Below are positions 7,396 through 13,510 of a stretch of DNA of 19,232 bases, in pieces. The number at the start of each line of letters is the position of its first letter. Position 1 is the stretch's first letter. The notes beneath the pieces are model-generated. The model was not told where the DNA came from, ran no database searches, and saw only the letters and a list, made by a program, of their open reading frames with translations. The stretch spans positions 1 through 19,232 of the forward strand of contig JAZNXY010000069.1 in the NCBI GenBank assembly GCA_045594105.1. The letters are read 5' to 3'. This stretch comes from URNF01 sp045594105 (GTDB lineage: Bacteria > Bacillota > Clostridia > Oscillospirales > Acutalibacteraceae). A program made the position numbers and the translations under genes.

Positions 7396-7409
7396 AATTC
7401 GATCGAATT
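7396..7409. repeat. Perfect 14-bp palindrome upstream of the operon promoter
   Basis: AATTCGATCGAATT is its own complement and overlaps a second palindromic element (TCGAATTCGA). It lies between the operon promoter and the terminator at 7411-7449. It could be a regulator site or the edge of the inserted island; neither is proven. Confidence 0.5.
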
Positions 7410-7410
7410 A

Positions 7411-7449
7411 CAAAAAAAGAGAATACCCGATTGGGTATTCTCTTTTTTG
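7411..7449 (-). terminator. Strong hairpin terminator closing the second (empty) cassette
   Basis: Arms at 7411-7428 (seven A's, then GAGAATACCC) and 7433-7449 (GGGTATTCTC, then six T's) enclose a GATT loop. The stem is almost perfect and could terminate on either strand. On the minus strand it ends the stretch that starts at the promoter at 7514-7542. Confidence 0.9.
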
Positions 7450-7468
7450 TTGCGAAAGAACGACCAAA
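7442..7468. repeat. Cassette tail repeat, copy 2
   Basis: These 27 bases (six T's, then TGCGAAAGAACGACCAAA after two bases) match 7701-7727 at 22 of 27 positions without gaps. In both places the sequence sits directly against the terminator hairpin on its upstream (minus-strand) side. Confidence 0.65.
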
Positions 7469-7513
7469 AGTATTGTGGCTGTGCTATTCGACAAATAAGA
7501 ATTTGTCGAACAG

Positions 7514-7542
7514 ATTCTATCACAAATACGGAATATTTTCAA
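7514..7542 (-). promoter_or_regulatory. Outward promoter at the end of hairpin repeat A
   Basis: TTGAAA (7537-7542), a 17-base spacer and TAGAAT (7514-7519) lie on the minus strand, in the same relative place as the promoter next to repeat B. No gene follows before the terminator at 7411-7449. Confidence 0.5.
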
Positions 7543-7707
7543 TGATATATCGCTAATGCGATATGATATAATTTCCGTTCCTATCATACGCAAAGCGTAT
7601 ATCATCTGCGAAGCAGATATCATGGCGCCAGCTATATCATCCGTTCCGACAGGAACGGATATTATTGAAAAAAGTCACCTTTGCCGGTAGACAAAAGTGA
7701 CTTTTTT
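7537..7707. repeat. Multi-hairpin repeat, copy A (with terminator hairpin)
   Basis: A long-range stem (AATTTCCGTTCC at 7570-7581 with GGAACGGATATT at 7652-7663, one mismatch) encloses three-base-loop hairpins. These are ATACGC-AAA-GCGTAT (7586-7600) and ATCTGC-GAA-GCAGAT (7604-7618), plus the palindrome TGGCGCCA (7623-7630). Outside the stem is ATATCGC-TAAT-GCGATAT, and inside its right end is CCGTTCC-GACA-GGAACGG (7641-7658). The hairpins are spaced by ATATCAT-like linkers. The right side carries a terminator hairpin (7674-7701). Copy B at 8682-8896 has the same order and direction with different stem sequences. Confidence 0.85.
7668..7707 (-). terminator. Terminator of the S23/transglutaminase-like gene pair
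   Basis: Arms GTCACCTTTG (7674-7683) and CAAAAGTGAC (7692-7701) have an 8-base loop and are flanked by six A's and six T's. In minus-strand RNA the one mismatch becomes a G-U pair, which favours function on that strand. The hairpin lies about 60 bases past the stop of the gene at 7770 and forms one end of repeat A. Confidence 0.8.
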
Positions 7708-7727
7708 CGTGCGAAAGAGTAACCAAA
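7701..7727. repeat. Cassette tail repeat, copy 1
   Basis: Counterpart of 7442-7468 (22 of 27 identical), here holding TGCGAAAGAGTAACCAAA. It sits between the stop of the transglutaminase-like gene and the terminator hairpin. Confidence 0.65.
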
Positions 7728-7769
7728 CAGAGCAAAATCGAGGTAAAAGTAAGCAAACGTACACCCCGA

Positions 7770-8285
7770 CTATTTATACTGTTGCGGCAAAAACTGTAAC
7801 AATGAGTCCGTATGAGCTCCGACTATTATTTGATTCGTTATTTCGATAATTGTAAAGTCCTCCTGTTGAAAACTATCAACAAAGCTTTGCTCGTTCTCAT
7901 ATAATATTTCTTTACCATACCATGGTTTGTTTGATTGAGGTGTCAGTTCAAGATAGATAAGTTTTCCTTCTGCTTCAAAGGTGAGAATTGTATGTGGAGT
8001 CTTTTTAACATTATGATGAAGTAGCCAAATTTTACTTGGGACATTTAATTCATCTAAAATGATTTTCATTACAATCACCGCATCAATGCAAGTTCCGATT
8101 TTTTCTTTCATGGTATCTTGCGGATCTTGTATACGATAGATGTTTTTTTGCAGATTGAAAAACTTTTCATCAAATCCATTGCTGAAATCAGGTGTATACT
8201 TTCTGCCCTCAGAATAAAACCCGTACTGATAGCCGCTTTGGTATAGCTCTCGCCTTAAAATATCACATATTTCCACGATTTTCAT
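7770..8285 (-). CDS. Transglutaminase-like cysteine-protease-fold protein (171 aa)
   Basis: I assign the fold from a probable catalytic triad with the usual spacing. Cys66 sits in GTCIDAVIVMKIILDEL at the start of a helix, His98 is in TPHTILTF and Glu113 is in LIYLELTP. Such proteins act as peptidases, transglutaminases or inactive binding domains; the substrate here is unknown. The product is 171 residues with no signal peptide or membrane segment, so it should be cytosolic. The ATG overlaps the stop of the S23-like gene (ATGA, 8282-8285), so the two are translated together. The gene is AT-rich compared with its neighbours, suggesting transfer. A resemblance to lasso-peptide B2 leader peptidases is possible but weak, as the typical HAWVE block is absent. 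Confidence 0.65.
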   Translation of the reverse strand: MKIVEICDILRRELYQSGYQYGFYSEGRKYTPDFSNGFDEKFFNLQKNIYRIQDPQDTMKEKIGTCIDAVIVMKIILDELNVPSKIWLLHHNVKKTPHTILTFEAEGKLIYLELTPQSNKPWYGKEILYENEQSFVDSFQQEDFTIIEITNQIIVGAHTDSLLQFLPQQYK

Positions 8286-8635
8286 TTTGAATTCTCCTTT
8301 GCGGTTCTACAGGAAGCAATCAATAATCTGCGAATATTGCCGCATAGTTTCTCGGCATATTGATATGTGGAAATATCTATTCTCTTGGTTTCATACATCA
8401 ATTTCAACCAATAACTAGTTTCATTTGACTCTTTCAATGCGATTTCTAATTTTGCCACAAAATCCTTCTTGCTCTGTGCGTATTGTGCTTCGTGAATATT
8501 TGCCCCAACAGATGTGCCTGCTCGTGCAAGCTGATCGGTCATATAAGAGCTTTTCGGTGCAGTTACACCGTCAACAAGATTAACAATAGCAACCGCAAAT
8601 TCAAAAGATAAGTCAAGTAATTTGTTTTCGGACAT
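8282..8635 (-). CDS. Four-helix-bundle protein of the S23/Avd family
   Basis: This family includes the ORFs found in intervening sequences of 23S rRNA genes and the Avd accessory protein of diversity-generating retroelements. Members form four-helix bundles (often pentamers) that bind nucleic acid, but a general function is not settled. The 117-residue product has the family's typical blocks QLARAGTSVGANIHEA (35-50) and KLEIALKESNETSYWLKL (62-79). No 23S rRNA or reverse transcriptase is in the window, so this is a free-standing copy. The start at 8635 is chosen for GAAGGTG about 5 bases upstream; a reading from 8659 would begin at the -10 box. It overlaps the next gene by ATGA and has its own promoter. 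The AT-rich composition fits an acquired cassette. Confidence 0.88.
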   Translation of the reverse strand: MSENKLLDLSFEFAVAIVNLVDGVTAPKSSYMTDQLARAGTSVGANIHEAQYAQSKKDFVAKLEIALKESNETSYWLKLMYETKRIDISTYQYAEKLCGNIRRLLIASCRTAKENSK

Positions 8636-8657
8636 AAATGCACCTTCTTTCAACGAC

Positions 8658-8685
8658 ATTATATAATAAAAGTTGTGTTTTTCAA
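8658..8685 (-). promoter_or_regulatory. Promoter of the S23/transglutaminase-like pair, at the end of repeat B
   Basis: TTGAAA (8680-8685), a 16-base spacer and TATAAT (8658-8663) lie on the minus strand 22 bases before the S23-like start codon. The matching place in repeat A also holds a TTGAAA promoter. Confidence 0.7.
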
Positions 8686-8896
8686 AGATATATAGCTGAC
8701 ACGATATGATAATCGGCTAGCGCCGTATGATATATTTACTCTGCAAATATGATATAATATCCGTTCCTTCATATGCCGCAGGCATATATCACCGCACGAA
8801 GTGCGATATCATATCGAAGATATATCGCCCGTTCCGACAGGAACGGATATCATTGTAAAAAAAGCTCTTTTGTCAGGTAGACAAAAGAGTTTTTTG
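8682..8896. repeat. Multi-hairpin repeat, copy B (with terminator hairpin)
   Basis: A perfect long-range stem (ATATCCGTTCC at 8757-8767 with GGAACGGATAT at 8840-8850) encloses three hairpins with three-base loops. They are ATATGCC-GCA-GGCATAT (8771-8787), CGCAC-GAA-GTGCG (8793-8805) and ATATC-GAA-GATAT (8811-8823). The inner hairpin CCGTTCC-GACA-GGAACGG (8829-8846) is identical to the one in copy A, and its right arm competes with the long-range stem. A further hairpin around CGGC-TAGC-GCCG lies outside. Copy A has the same plan in the same direction but different hairpin stems. Confidence 0.85.
8857..8895 (-). terminator. Terminator of tRNA-Gly, at the edge of repeat B
   Basis: Perfect 10-bp stem CTCTTTTGTC (8865-8874) / GACAAAAGAG (8880-8889) with an AGGTA loop, flanked by seven A's and six T's. 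On the minus strand it begins 4-10 bases after the tRNA 3' end. Its loop and right arm (GGTAGACAAAAG) match the terminator in repeat A. Confidence 0.85.
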
Positions 8897-8899
8897 ACA

Positions 8900-8973
8900 T
8901 GGAGCGGAAGACGGGAATCGAACCCGCATATTCAGCTTGGGAAGCTGACGTTCTACCACTGAACTACTCCCGC
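8900..8973 (-). tRNA. tRNA-Gly (anticodon CCC)
   Basis: Read on the minus strand, the 71-base body plus encoded CCA (8900-8902) folds into a standard cloverleaf. The acceptor stem is GCGGGAG with CTTCCGC (one G-U). The D-loop contains AGTTCAGTGGTAGA, the T-loop GGTTCGAATCC, and the anticodon stem TCAGC/GCTGA holds a TTCCCAA loop. The anticodon CCC reads the glycine codon GGG. It has its own promoter and terminator; repeat B begins immediately downstream, making the tRNA 3' side a likely landing place for the adjacent island. Confidence 0.96.
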
Positions 8974-8983
8974 ATTGCTGCAT

Positions 8984-9012
8984 ATTGTAGCATATCTGTT
9001 TTCAAAAAGCAA
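8984..9012 (-). promoter_or_regulatory. Promoter of tRNA-Gly
   Basis: TTGCTT (9007-9012), a 17-base spacer and TACAAT (8984-8989) lie on the minus strand 10 bases before the tRNA 5' end. Confidence 0.65.
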
Positions 9013-9015
9013 GCA

Positions 9016-9294
9016 TCAATTCTGCTGTTCGCAAAAAAACGCATACTGCTCTGCCAAATACACACGGCTTTGATCCAGGCCTTCCTGCGTAAGCGGCAGC
9101 ACCGTTTCGGCAACCATTTCGCTCATAGCACTGCAAAGTGGTCCGTACCACACCGCAACCGTCAGACTGCTCTCCCCTGTTTCTTTATCCTTCTTAGGGG
9201 TCAGTATGTAGTTCATACCCTTATGGCTGCCTGTAAACGTATTGCCATTGGTGAAGAAAAGTAATTTTGGGTAATCAAACACAGCGGTATCCAT
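9016..9294 (-). CDS. Hypothetical protein (92 aa), unknown function
   Basis: I do not recognise this family. The 92-residue product starts MDTAVFDYPKLLFFTNGNTF and ends with a helix-like stretch around LDQSRVYLAEQYAFFCEQQN. The first half looks beta-rich (alternating hydrophobic residues, glycines), the second half alpha-helical. It has no signal peptide or membrane segment and two cysteines (CSAM and FCEQQ). The start is supported by GAGGAGA 7 bases upstream of the ATG at 9294, and by a promoter at 9328-9356. No terminator separates it from tRNA-Gly downstream, so read-through transcription into the tRNA is possible. Coding potential is good, but nothing indicates a role. Confidence 0.75.
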   Translation of the reverse strand: MDTAVFDYPKLLFFTNGNTFTGSHKGMNYILTPKKDKETGESSLTVAVWYGPLCSAMSEMVAETVLPLTQEGLDQSRVYLAEQYAFFCEQQN

Positions 9295-9327
9295 AATGTT
9301 ATCTCCTCAAAAACAGTTTATGCAAAC

Positions 9328-9356
9328 AGTATACCATATCCCTTAACAAAATCCAA
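9328..9356 (-). promoter_or_regulatory. Promoter of the 92-aa hypothetical gene
   Basis: TTGGAT (9351-9356), a 17-base spacer and TATACT (9328-9333) lie on the minus strand about 34 bases before the start codon, back to back with the promoter of the M23 gene. Confidence 0.55.
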
Positions 9357-9373
9357 GAGGAAATATGTAACTC

Positions 9374-9402
9374 TTGCTTTTTTCTTTGAAAAACGGTATA
9401 AT
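9374..9402 (+). promoter_or_regulatory. Promoter of the M23 peptidase gene
   Basis: TTGCTT (9374-9379), a 17-base spacer and TATAAT (9397-9402) lie 31 bases before the TTG start codon. Confidence 0.65.
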
Positions 9403-9433
9403 TAACAGAAGATTCGAAAGGAGGCGACTGAAC

Positions 9434-11017
9434 TTGCTCGGTAAACTTTTCACACTGGCTTTCCCCTTGTTTTCCTTGTATCATCACGTCTACGCCTTCT
9501 TCTACATACTCACCATACAAGCATGTCGCTACCGAAAGAACCTGCGGCGCCGTTTCAAAAAATACCGCAAACGTGTTCTAAAAAGCTGTGTCGCCGCTTT
9601 CCGCATTCTTGCTCTACGCCCATTCAAGCTGGCAATCAGCGGCGGTTTCCGTTCTTTGCTCGGTTTCGGGCGGCTCATCAGCTTCTTCGCAGCCATTATT
9701 TTGCTGTTTAACGCACTGTATATGGATGCGAAAACCACCCTCGCTTACACCGTCACCTATCACGGACAAAAAATCGGGCAGGTAGAATCACGCAGCGTAT
9801 TAACCGACGCCGTTGCGTACGCCGAAGAAAAAATGCAGTTTTTTGAGATGGATGCCTATCCGCAAATCCAATATACCATTGCCGATAAGACGGCATTGGA
9901 TACTGCACAAGACATCGGCAATGCCATTCTTCAACAGCACAGCGACCGCCTCACAACCGCAAGCGGCCTGTTTGTAGGACAAACCTTCTACGGTGCGGTA
10001 ACAGACCGAAAAGCATTGGATACGTTGATGGAAGCCCTACGTACCTCACAAGACATCGGCAACGAGGTCAAGCCGTCTGCGTTTGCACAAAAGGTGAAAT
10101 TGGTAGACGGTGCATATCCCTTCAGCACCCTCACCTCCATCGACAGCATCAACGAAACGTTGACAAGCGGCTACACCGAGCCGGTATATTATACCGCTCA
10201 AAGTGGGGACAGTCTCATCGGTATCGCCCGTAAAAACGGTTTAACCTTAGCCAAGTTACGTGAGTATAATCCCGCATATAGAGACAGCGACACGTTACAT
10301 ATAGGTGACCGTTTGGTCGTCAAACAAGCTTCTTCTGTGTTACAGATAAAAACCTACCGCACAGCAACCTACACCGAAAGCATTCCCTTTGAAACCAAAG
10401 TGTATTTAGAGAAAAATCATTATGCCGACGAACAGCACATTGCTGTAAAAGGTGTCAACGGCAGCCGAGAGGTTACCGCAGAAATCGAATACACCGACGG
10501 TATTGAAACGGCACGTAAGGAATTAAAATCCACCGTTTTGAAAGAACCTGTCACACAACGCCTGCAGGTGGGTGCTATACAAGGCAAGCGACCGGGCGGA
10601 AACGGCATTGTAACAGGTACGTTTACCTGGCCGCTCCCCCATTTTCGTACTATCACATCCTACTTCGGTCCACGTTGGGGCAAGGTACATCAAGGTCTGG
10701 ACATTGCGGGCTACAATGTATACGGTGCTTCCATAGTCGCCGCCGACGGCGGTACAGTTGTCGCTGTCAACAAAACAAGCAAGTGGGGCACGGGGATGTT
10801 TGCCGGATACGGTTATGCCGTTATCATTGACCACGGCAAAGGATTACGCACCCTGTACGCACATTGTTCACGTATTCTTGTCAACGCAGGCGACAAGGTT
10901 TCAAAGGGTCAAGTCATCGCACGTGTAGGCAGTACGGGTATGAGCACCGGTCCTCACCTGCATTTTGAGGTGCGTCGTAACAATTCCCGTGTAAATCCTT
11001 TACCGTATTTGCAATAA
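9434..11017 (+). CDS. Membrane-anchored LysM-G5-M23 peptidoglycan endopeptidase
   Basis: Predicted zinc endopeptidase acting on the cell wall. A TTG start at 9434 is chosen because AAAGGAGG lies 9 bases upstream; an ATG reading from 9374 would begin in the promoter. The 527-residue product has a hydrophobic segment near residues 4-28 and a very basic stretch (about 32-50). A second membrane segment follows at about 81-97, then an extracellular part with LysM (252-297, after YYTAQSGDS), G5 (about 304-380) and M23 (409-520). Zinc-site residues are H419 and D423 in HQGLD, with the catalytic histidines H477 in LYAH and H508/H510 in GPHLHFE, so the enzyme looks active. LysM and G5 would bind peptidoglycan. 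It is the DipM/SpoIIQ-like class in the broad sense; a role in growth, division or sporulation cannot be decided. Confidence 0.92.
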   Translation: MLGKLFTLAFPLFSLYHHVYAFFYILTIQACRYRKNLRRRFKKYRKRVLKSCVAAFRILALRPFKLAISGGFRSLLGFGRLISFFAAIILLFNALYMDAKTTLAYTVTYHGQKIGQVESRSVLTDAVAYAEEKMQFFEMDAYPQIQYTIADKTALDTAQDIGNAILQQHSDRLTTASGLFVGQTFYGAVTDRKALDTLMEALRTSQDIGNEVKPSAFAQKVKLVDGAYPFSTLTSIDSINETLTSGYTEPVYYTAQSGDSLIGIARKNGLTLAKLREYNPAYRDSDTLHIGDRLVVKQASSVLQIKTYRTATYTESIPFETKVYLEKNHYADEQHIAVKGVNGSREVTAEIEYTDGIETARKELKSTVLKEPVTQRLQVGAIQGKRPGGNGIVTGTFTWPLPHFRTITSYFGPRWGKVHQGLDIAGYNVYGASIVAADGGTVVAVNKTSKWGTGMFAGYGYAVIIDHGKGLRTLYAHCSRILVNAGDKVSKGQVIARVGSTGMSTGPHLHFEVRRNNSRVNPLPYLQ

Positions 11018-11021
11018 CTCC

Positions 11022-11051
11022 TTGACTTTTCCAGTGTTTCCGTTTTATAAT
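11022..11051 (+). promoter_or_regulatory. Promoter of zapA
   Basis: TTGACT (11022-11027), an 18-base spacer and TATAAT (11046-11051) start five bases after the M23 stop codon and 38 bases before zapA. Confidence 0.75.
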
Positions 11052-11058
11052 ATTAAAA

Positions 11059-11091
11059 AGAGATTTTTCGACAGGAAGGGACGACAATATG
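11059..11091 (+). repeat. Leader repeat upstream of zapA
   Basis: These 33 bases, starting AGAGATTTTTCGACAG and ending in the zapA ATG, match 16940-16972 at 29 of 33 positions without gaps. The segment spans the likely transcription start, the ribosome site (GGAAGGG) and the start codon. Confidence 0.7.
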
Positions 11092-11442
11092 GCTGACATT
11101 CAGAAAATCAAACTTAACATCTGTGGCTCGGAATACACGATCTCCACCGATGAACCTGCGGGTTATATGCAGGAATTGGGTGCGCAGGTAGATACCACCA
11201 TGCGTAATCTGTTAAACGGCAGCGATCGTATCACATTGGTACAGGCCGCCATTCTCACCGCTTTGATGAATGCGGATGCCGCAAAGAAAGCAACTGCTTC
11301 CGCAGACAATCTGCGTGAACAGATGAAGGATTTCATCTCCGAAAACGCACACGCACGTCAGGAAGCCGACGCTGCTCGCCGTGAGGTTGTACGTTTGCAG
11401 AACGAGGCGGATGAGCTCCGTCGTCAGCTGGCACTCCGTTAA
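11089..11442 (+). CDS. zapA: Cell division protein ZapA
   Basis: ZapA binds FtsZ and bundles its filaments at the division septum. The 117-residue product has the family layout. A globular N-terminal head begins QKIKLNICGSEYTISTDEP. It is followed by the ITLVQAAILTALMNADAAKK helix region and a C-terminal coiled coil (about residues 66-115, rich in Ala, Glu and Arg) that mediates tetramer formation. The start is supported by GGAAGGG upstream and a TTGACT/TATAAT promoter. Its TAA stop overlaps the ATG of the U32 gene by one base (TAATG), so the two are co-translated; this pairing is common in Clostridia. The 33-base leader around the start is nearly identical to that of the surface-protein gene at 16970. 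Confidence 0.9.
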   Translation: MADIQKIKLNICGSEYTISTDEPAGYMQELGAQVDTTMRNLLNGSDRITLVQAAILTALMNADAAKKATASADNLREQMKDFISENAHARQEADAARREVVRLQNEADELRRQLALR

Positions 11443-13505
11443 TGTTCACTCCGGAAATATTGGCACCGGCAGGTTCCGCCGATGCCCTCAAAGCGGCGGT
11501 ACGGTGCGGTGCCGCCGCTGTTTATTTGGGAACCGATGCGTTCAACGCACGAAAACACGCTGAAAACTTTGCAGGCGACGCCTTAAAAGAGGCAGTCGCC
11601 TATTGTCATATACACGGTGTACAGGTACATCTCACCCTCAATACACTTATCCGGGAAAACGAAATGGAAAAAGCCGTTGAGGTGGCTGTGCGTGCACAAA
11701 ATTACGGTGTGGATGCACTCATCGTACAGGACCTCGGTCTGGCACGTCGGTTACGTGCAATCTTACCGGATATGCCGCTGCACGCATCCACACAGCTTTC
11801 CTGTCATTCTCCCGAAGGCGTGCGTTTTTTACGTGATCAAGGGTTTTCAAGAGTGGTTTTATCCCGTGAAATGTCTCTGGAGGAAATTCGCCGTTGCAGC
11901 GGTCTTGGCTGCGAGTTGGAAGTATTTGTTCACGGTGCTTTATGTATGTGCGTATCGGGACAATGCTATATGTCTGCAGCTCTTGGCGGCAGAAGCGGCA
12001 ATCGAGGTGTTTGCGCACAGCCCTGTCGGTTACCCTTCGAAGCGGCAGGTACCGAAAATCATACAAACGGCTATGCACTGAGTCTGAAAGACCTGTCTCT
12101 TACACAATACATCCCTGCACTCGTCAAAGCAGGTGTTGTATCCTTCAAAATTGAAGGGCGCATGAAACGACCCGAATACGTCGCTGCCGCCGTCACCGTG
12201 TGCCGTGCTGCAGCAGACGGTGTACCTGTTTCCGCTGAATTACAGGAGCAGCTACGTGCGGTTTTCTCCCGTTCGGGCTTTACCGACGGGTATTATACGG
12301 GAAAACGCGGCACCGCCATGTTCGGTATTCGCAGACAGGAGGATGTCACAGCCGCACCACCCGCCTTAAAAGCATTATCAGCATTATACGCAAAAGAAAA
12401 GCAGCACATTCCCATTTCATTGCATCTCACGGCCCGAGTGGGAACACCGTCTGTTCTGACAGTTACTGACAATGACGGACATACCGTTTCCGTTACGGGT
12501 GAAACGGCACAAGCGGCAATCAACGTACCCACTACTGTTGAAAAAGCTGTCACCGCCTTGTGTAAAACGGGCGGCACACCCTATCTTGCGACCGCTACCG
12601 CAGACATCGGAGAAGATGTCATACTCCCCGCCTCTGCGTTAAACGCCTTGCGGAGAGACGCTTTAGAAGCATTAAGCGAGATGCGTGCTGCCGTTCCTGT
12701 GCGTCGCATTGAAAATCCTGCATTTTTAGATGTAAAGAGAAAGGACTTTACACGTATGCGTTTGCTGCGACTACAGTCTTTTGAGCAGTACAGCACCGCT
12801 TTATGCAACGAAACCGTGGTTTTGCCACTATCTACACCTATAGACGTACTAAAACAGATTGCCGACAGTCACCAAGGCGTTTTGGGTGTCGAGCTACCTC
12901 GAGGTGTGTTTGGCAACACCTCTTGGATATATACACGGCTAAAGGATGCTGCAGCGTGTGGTGCGTGCTTCGTAGTATGCAACAATATTAACGGTATCGA
13001 AATGGCAAAAGCTTGTGATCTGCCGATTGTTGGCGGCTTTGGCTGTAACATCACCAACAGCGATGCTGTTGACTTTTATGCCGAAAACGGTTTTGAAGGA
13101 CTCACCCTTTCCCCCGAGCTCTCCTTTCCGCAAATGCGATTTGCCGAAAGTGCGGCATTGCATTGCGGGTTACTTGTGTATGGCAGATTACCGCTGATGC
13201 TGACACGCAACTGTCCACGTAATGCATCAGGTGGCAGCTGTAACAACTGTAAAGGCGGTTGCCTTGTCGACAGAAAACAAGTGTCCTTTCCCCTTGTTTG
13301 TGAAAACGGATGCACTGAGGTACTCAACAGCGTCCCCACCTATTGGGGTGACCGTTTACAAGACCTGCCACCCTATCTGTTTCACGTATATCACTTCACC
13401 ACCGAAAGCGCCGCACAAGTCAGCGACATTCTTTCGCTTTACGACAGCGGCGCACAACCACCGTTTGAAATCACCCGTGGCATGTACCGCAAAGGCGTAG
13501 AATAA
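11442..13505 (+). CDS. U32 family protein with C-terminal extension, probable RlhA-type RNA hydroxylase
   Basis: U32 proteins were first called collagenase-like peptidases, but studied members hydroxylate RNA: RlhA at C2501 of 23S rRNA, TrhP at U34 of tRNA, using prephenate as oxygen source. The 687-residue product is far longer than TrhP (about 420) and close to RlhA (about 650, with a DUF3656-type C-terminal part). The N-terminal barrel starts EILAPAGSADALKAAV. Four cysteines, C168, C175, C191 and C195 (C-x6-C-x15-C-x3-C), fit the iron-sulfur site of the family. A second cysteine cluster (SCNNCKGGCLVD) lies near residue 600. ATG overlaps the zapA stop. A strong terminator follows. The exact RNA target is inference from length. 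Confidence 0.85.
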   Translation: MFTPEILAPAGSADALKAAVRCGAAAVYLGTDAFNARKHAENFAGDALKEAVAYCHIHGVQVHLTLNTLIRENEMEKAVEVAVRAQNYGVDALIVQDLGLARRLRAILPDMPLHASTQLSCHSPEGVRFLRDQGFSRVVLSREMSLEEIRRCSGLGCELEVFVHGALCMCVSGQCYMSAALGGRSGNRGVCAQPCRLPFEAAGTENHTNGYALSLKDLSLTQYIPALVKAGVVSFKIEGRMKRPEYVAAAVTVCRAAADGVPVSAELQEQLRAVFSRSGFTDGYYTGKRGTAMFGIRRQEDVTAAPPALKALSALYAKEKQHIPISLHLTARVGTPSVLTVTDNDGHTVSVTGETAQAAINVPTTVEKAVTALCKTGGTPYLATATADIGEDVILPASALNALRRDALEALSEMRAAVPVRRIENPAFLDVKRKDFTRMRLLRLQSFEQYSTALCNETVVLPLSTPIDVLKQIADSHQGVLGVELPRGVFGNTSWIYTRLKDAAACGACFVVCNNINGIEMAKACDLPIVGGFGCNITNSDAVDFYAENGFEGLTLSPELSFPQMRFAESAALHCGLLVYGRLPLMLTRNCPRNASGGSCNNCKGGCLVDRKQVSFPLVCENGCTEVLNSVPTYWGDRLQDLPPYLFHVYHFTTESAAQVSDILSLYDSGAQPPFEITRGMYRKGVE

Positions 13506-13510
13506 AAGAG

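Larger units (their letters stand above)
7411..7507 (-). ncRNA. Possible ~97-nt small RNA, or remnant of an emptied cassette
   Basis: A sigma-A-like promoter at 7514-7542 predicts a start near 7507 and the terminator at 7411-7449 predicts the end. No ORF with a ribosome site lies between. The 5' end falls in an inverted repeat, TTCGACAAAT and its complement (7487-7510, AAGA loop). I match no known RNA family. It may be a true RNA or only what is left after loss of a gene. Confidence 0.35.

Noticed and set aside
8282..8635. A 23S rRNA intervening sequence or a diversity-generating retroelement
   Set aside because: The S23-like gene is the only link; no rRNA flanks, no reverse transcriptase and no template/variable repeat pair are in the window.
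7570..8850. The spaced palindromes as a CRISPR array
   Set aside because: Repeats are not identical, the units are short hairpins with ATATCAT linkers, there are no unique spacers of constant length and no cas genes.
11442..13505. U32 protein as a secreted collagenase
   Set aside because: No signal peptide, a conserved iron-sulfur cysteine set and the known RNA-hydroxylase role of family members make a cytosolic RNA-modification role more likely.
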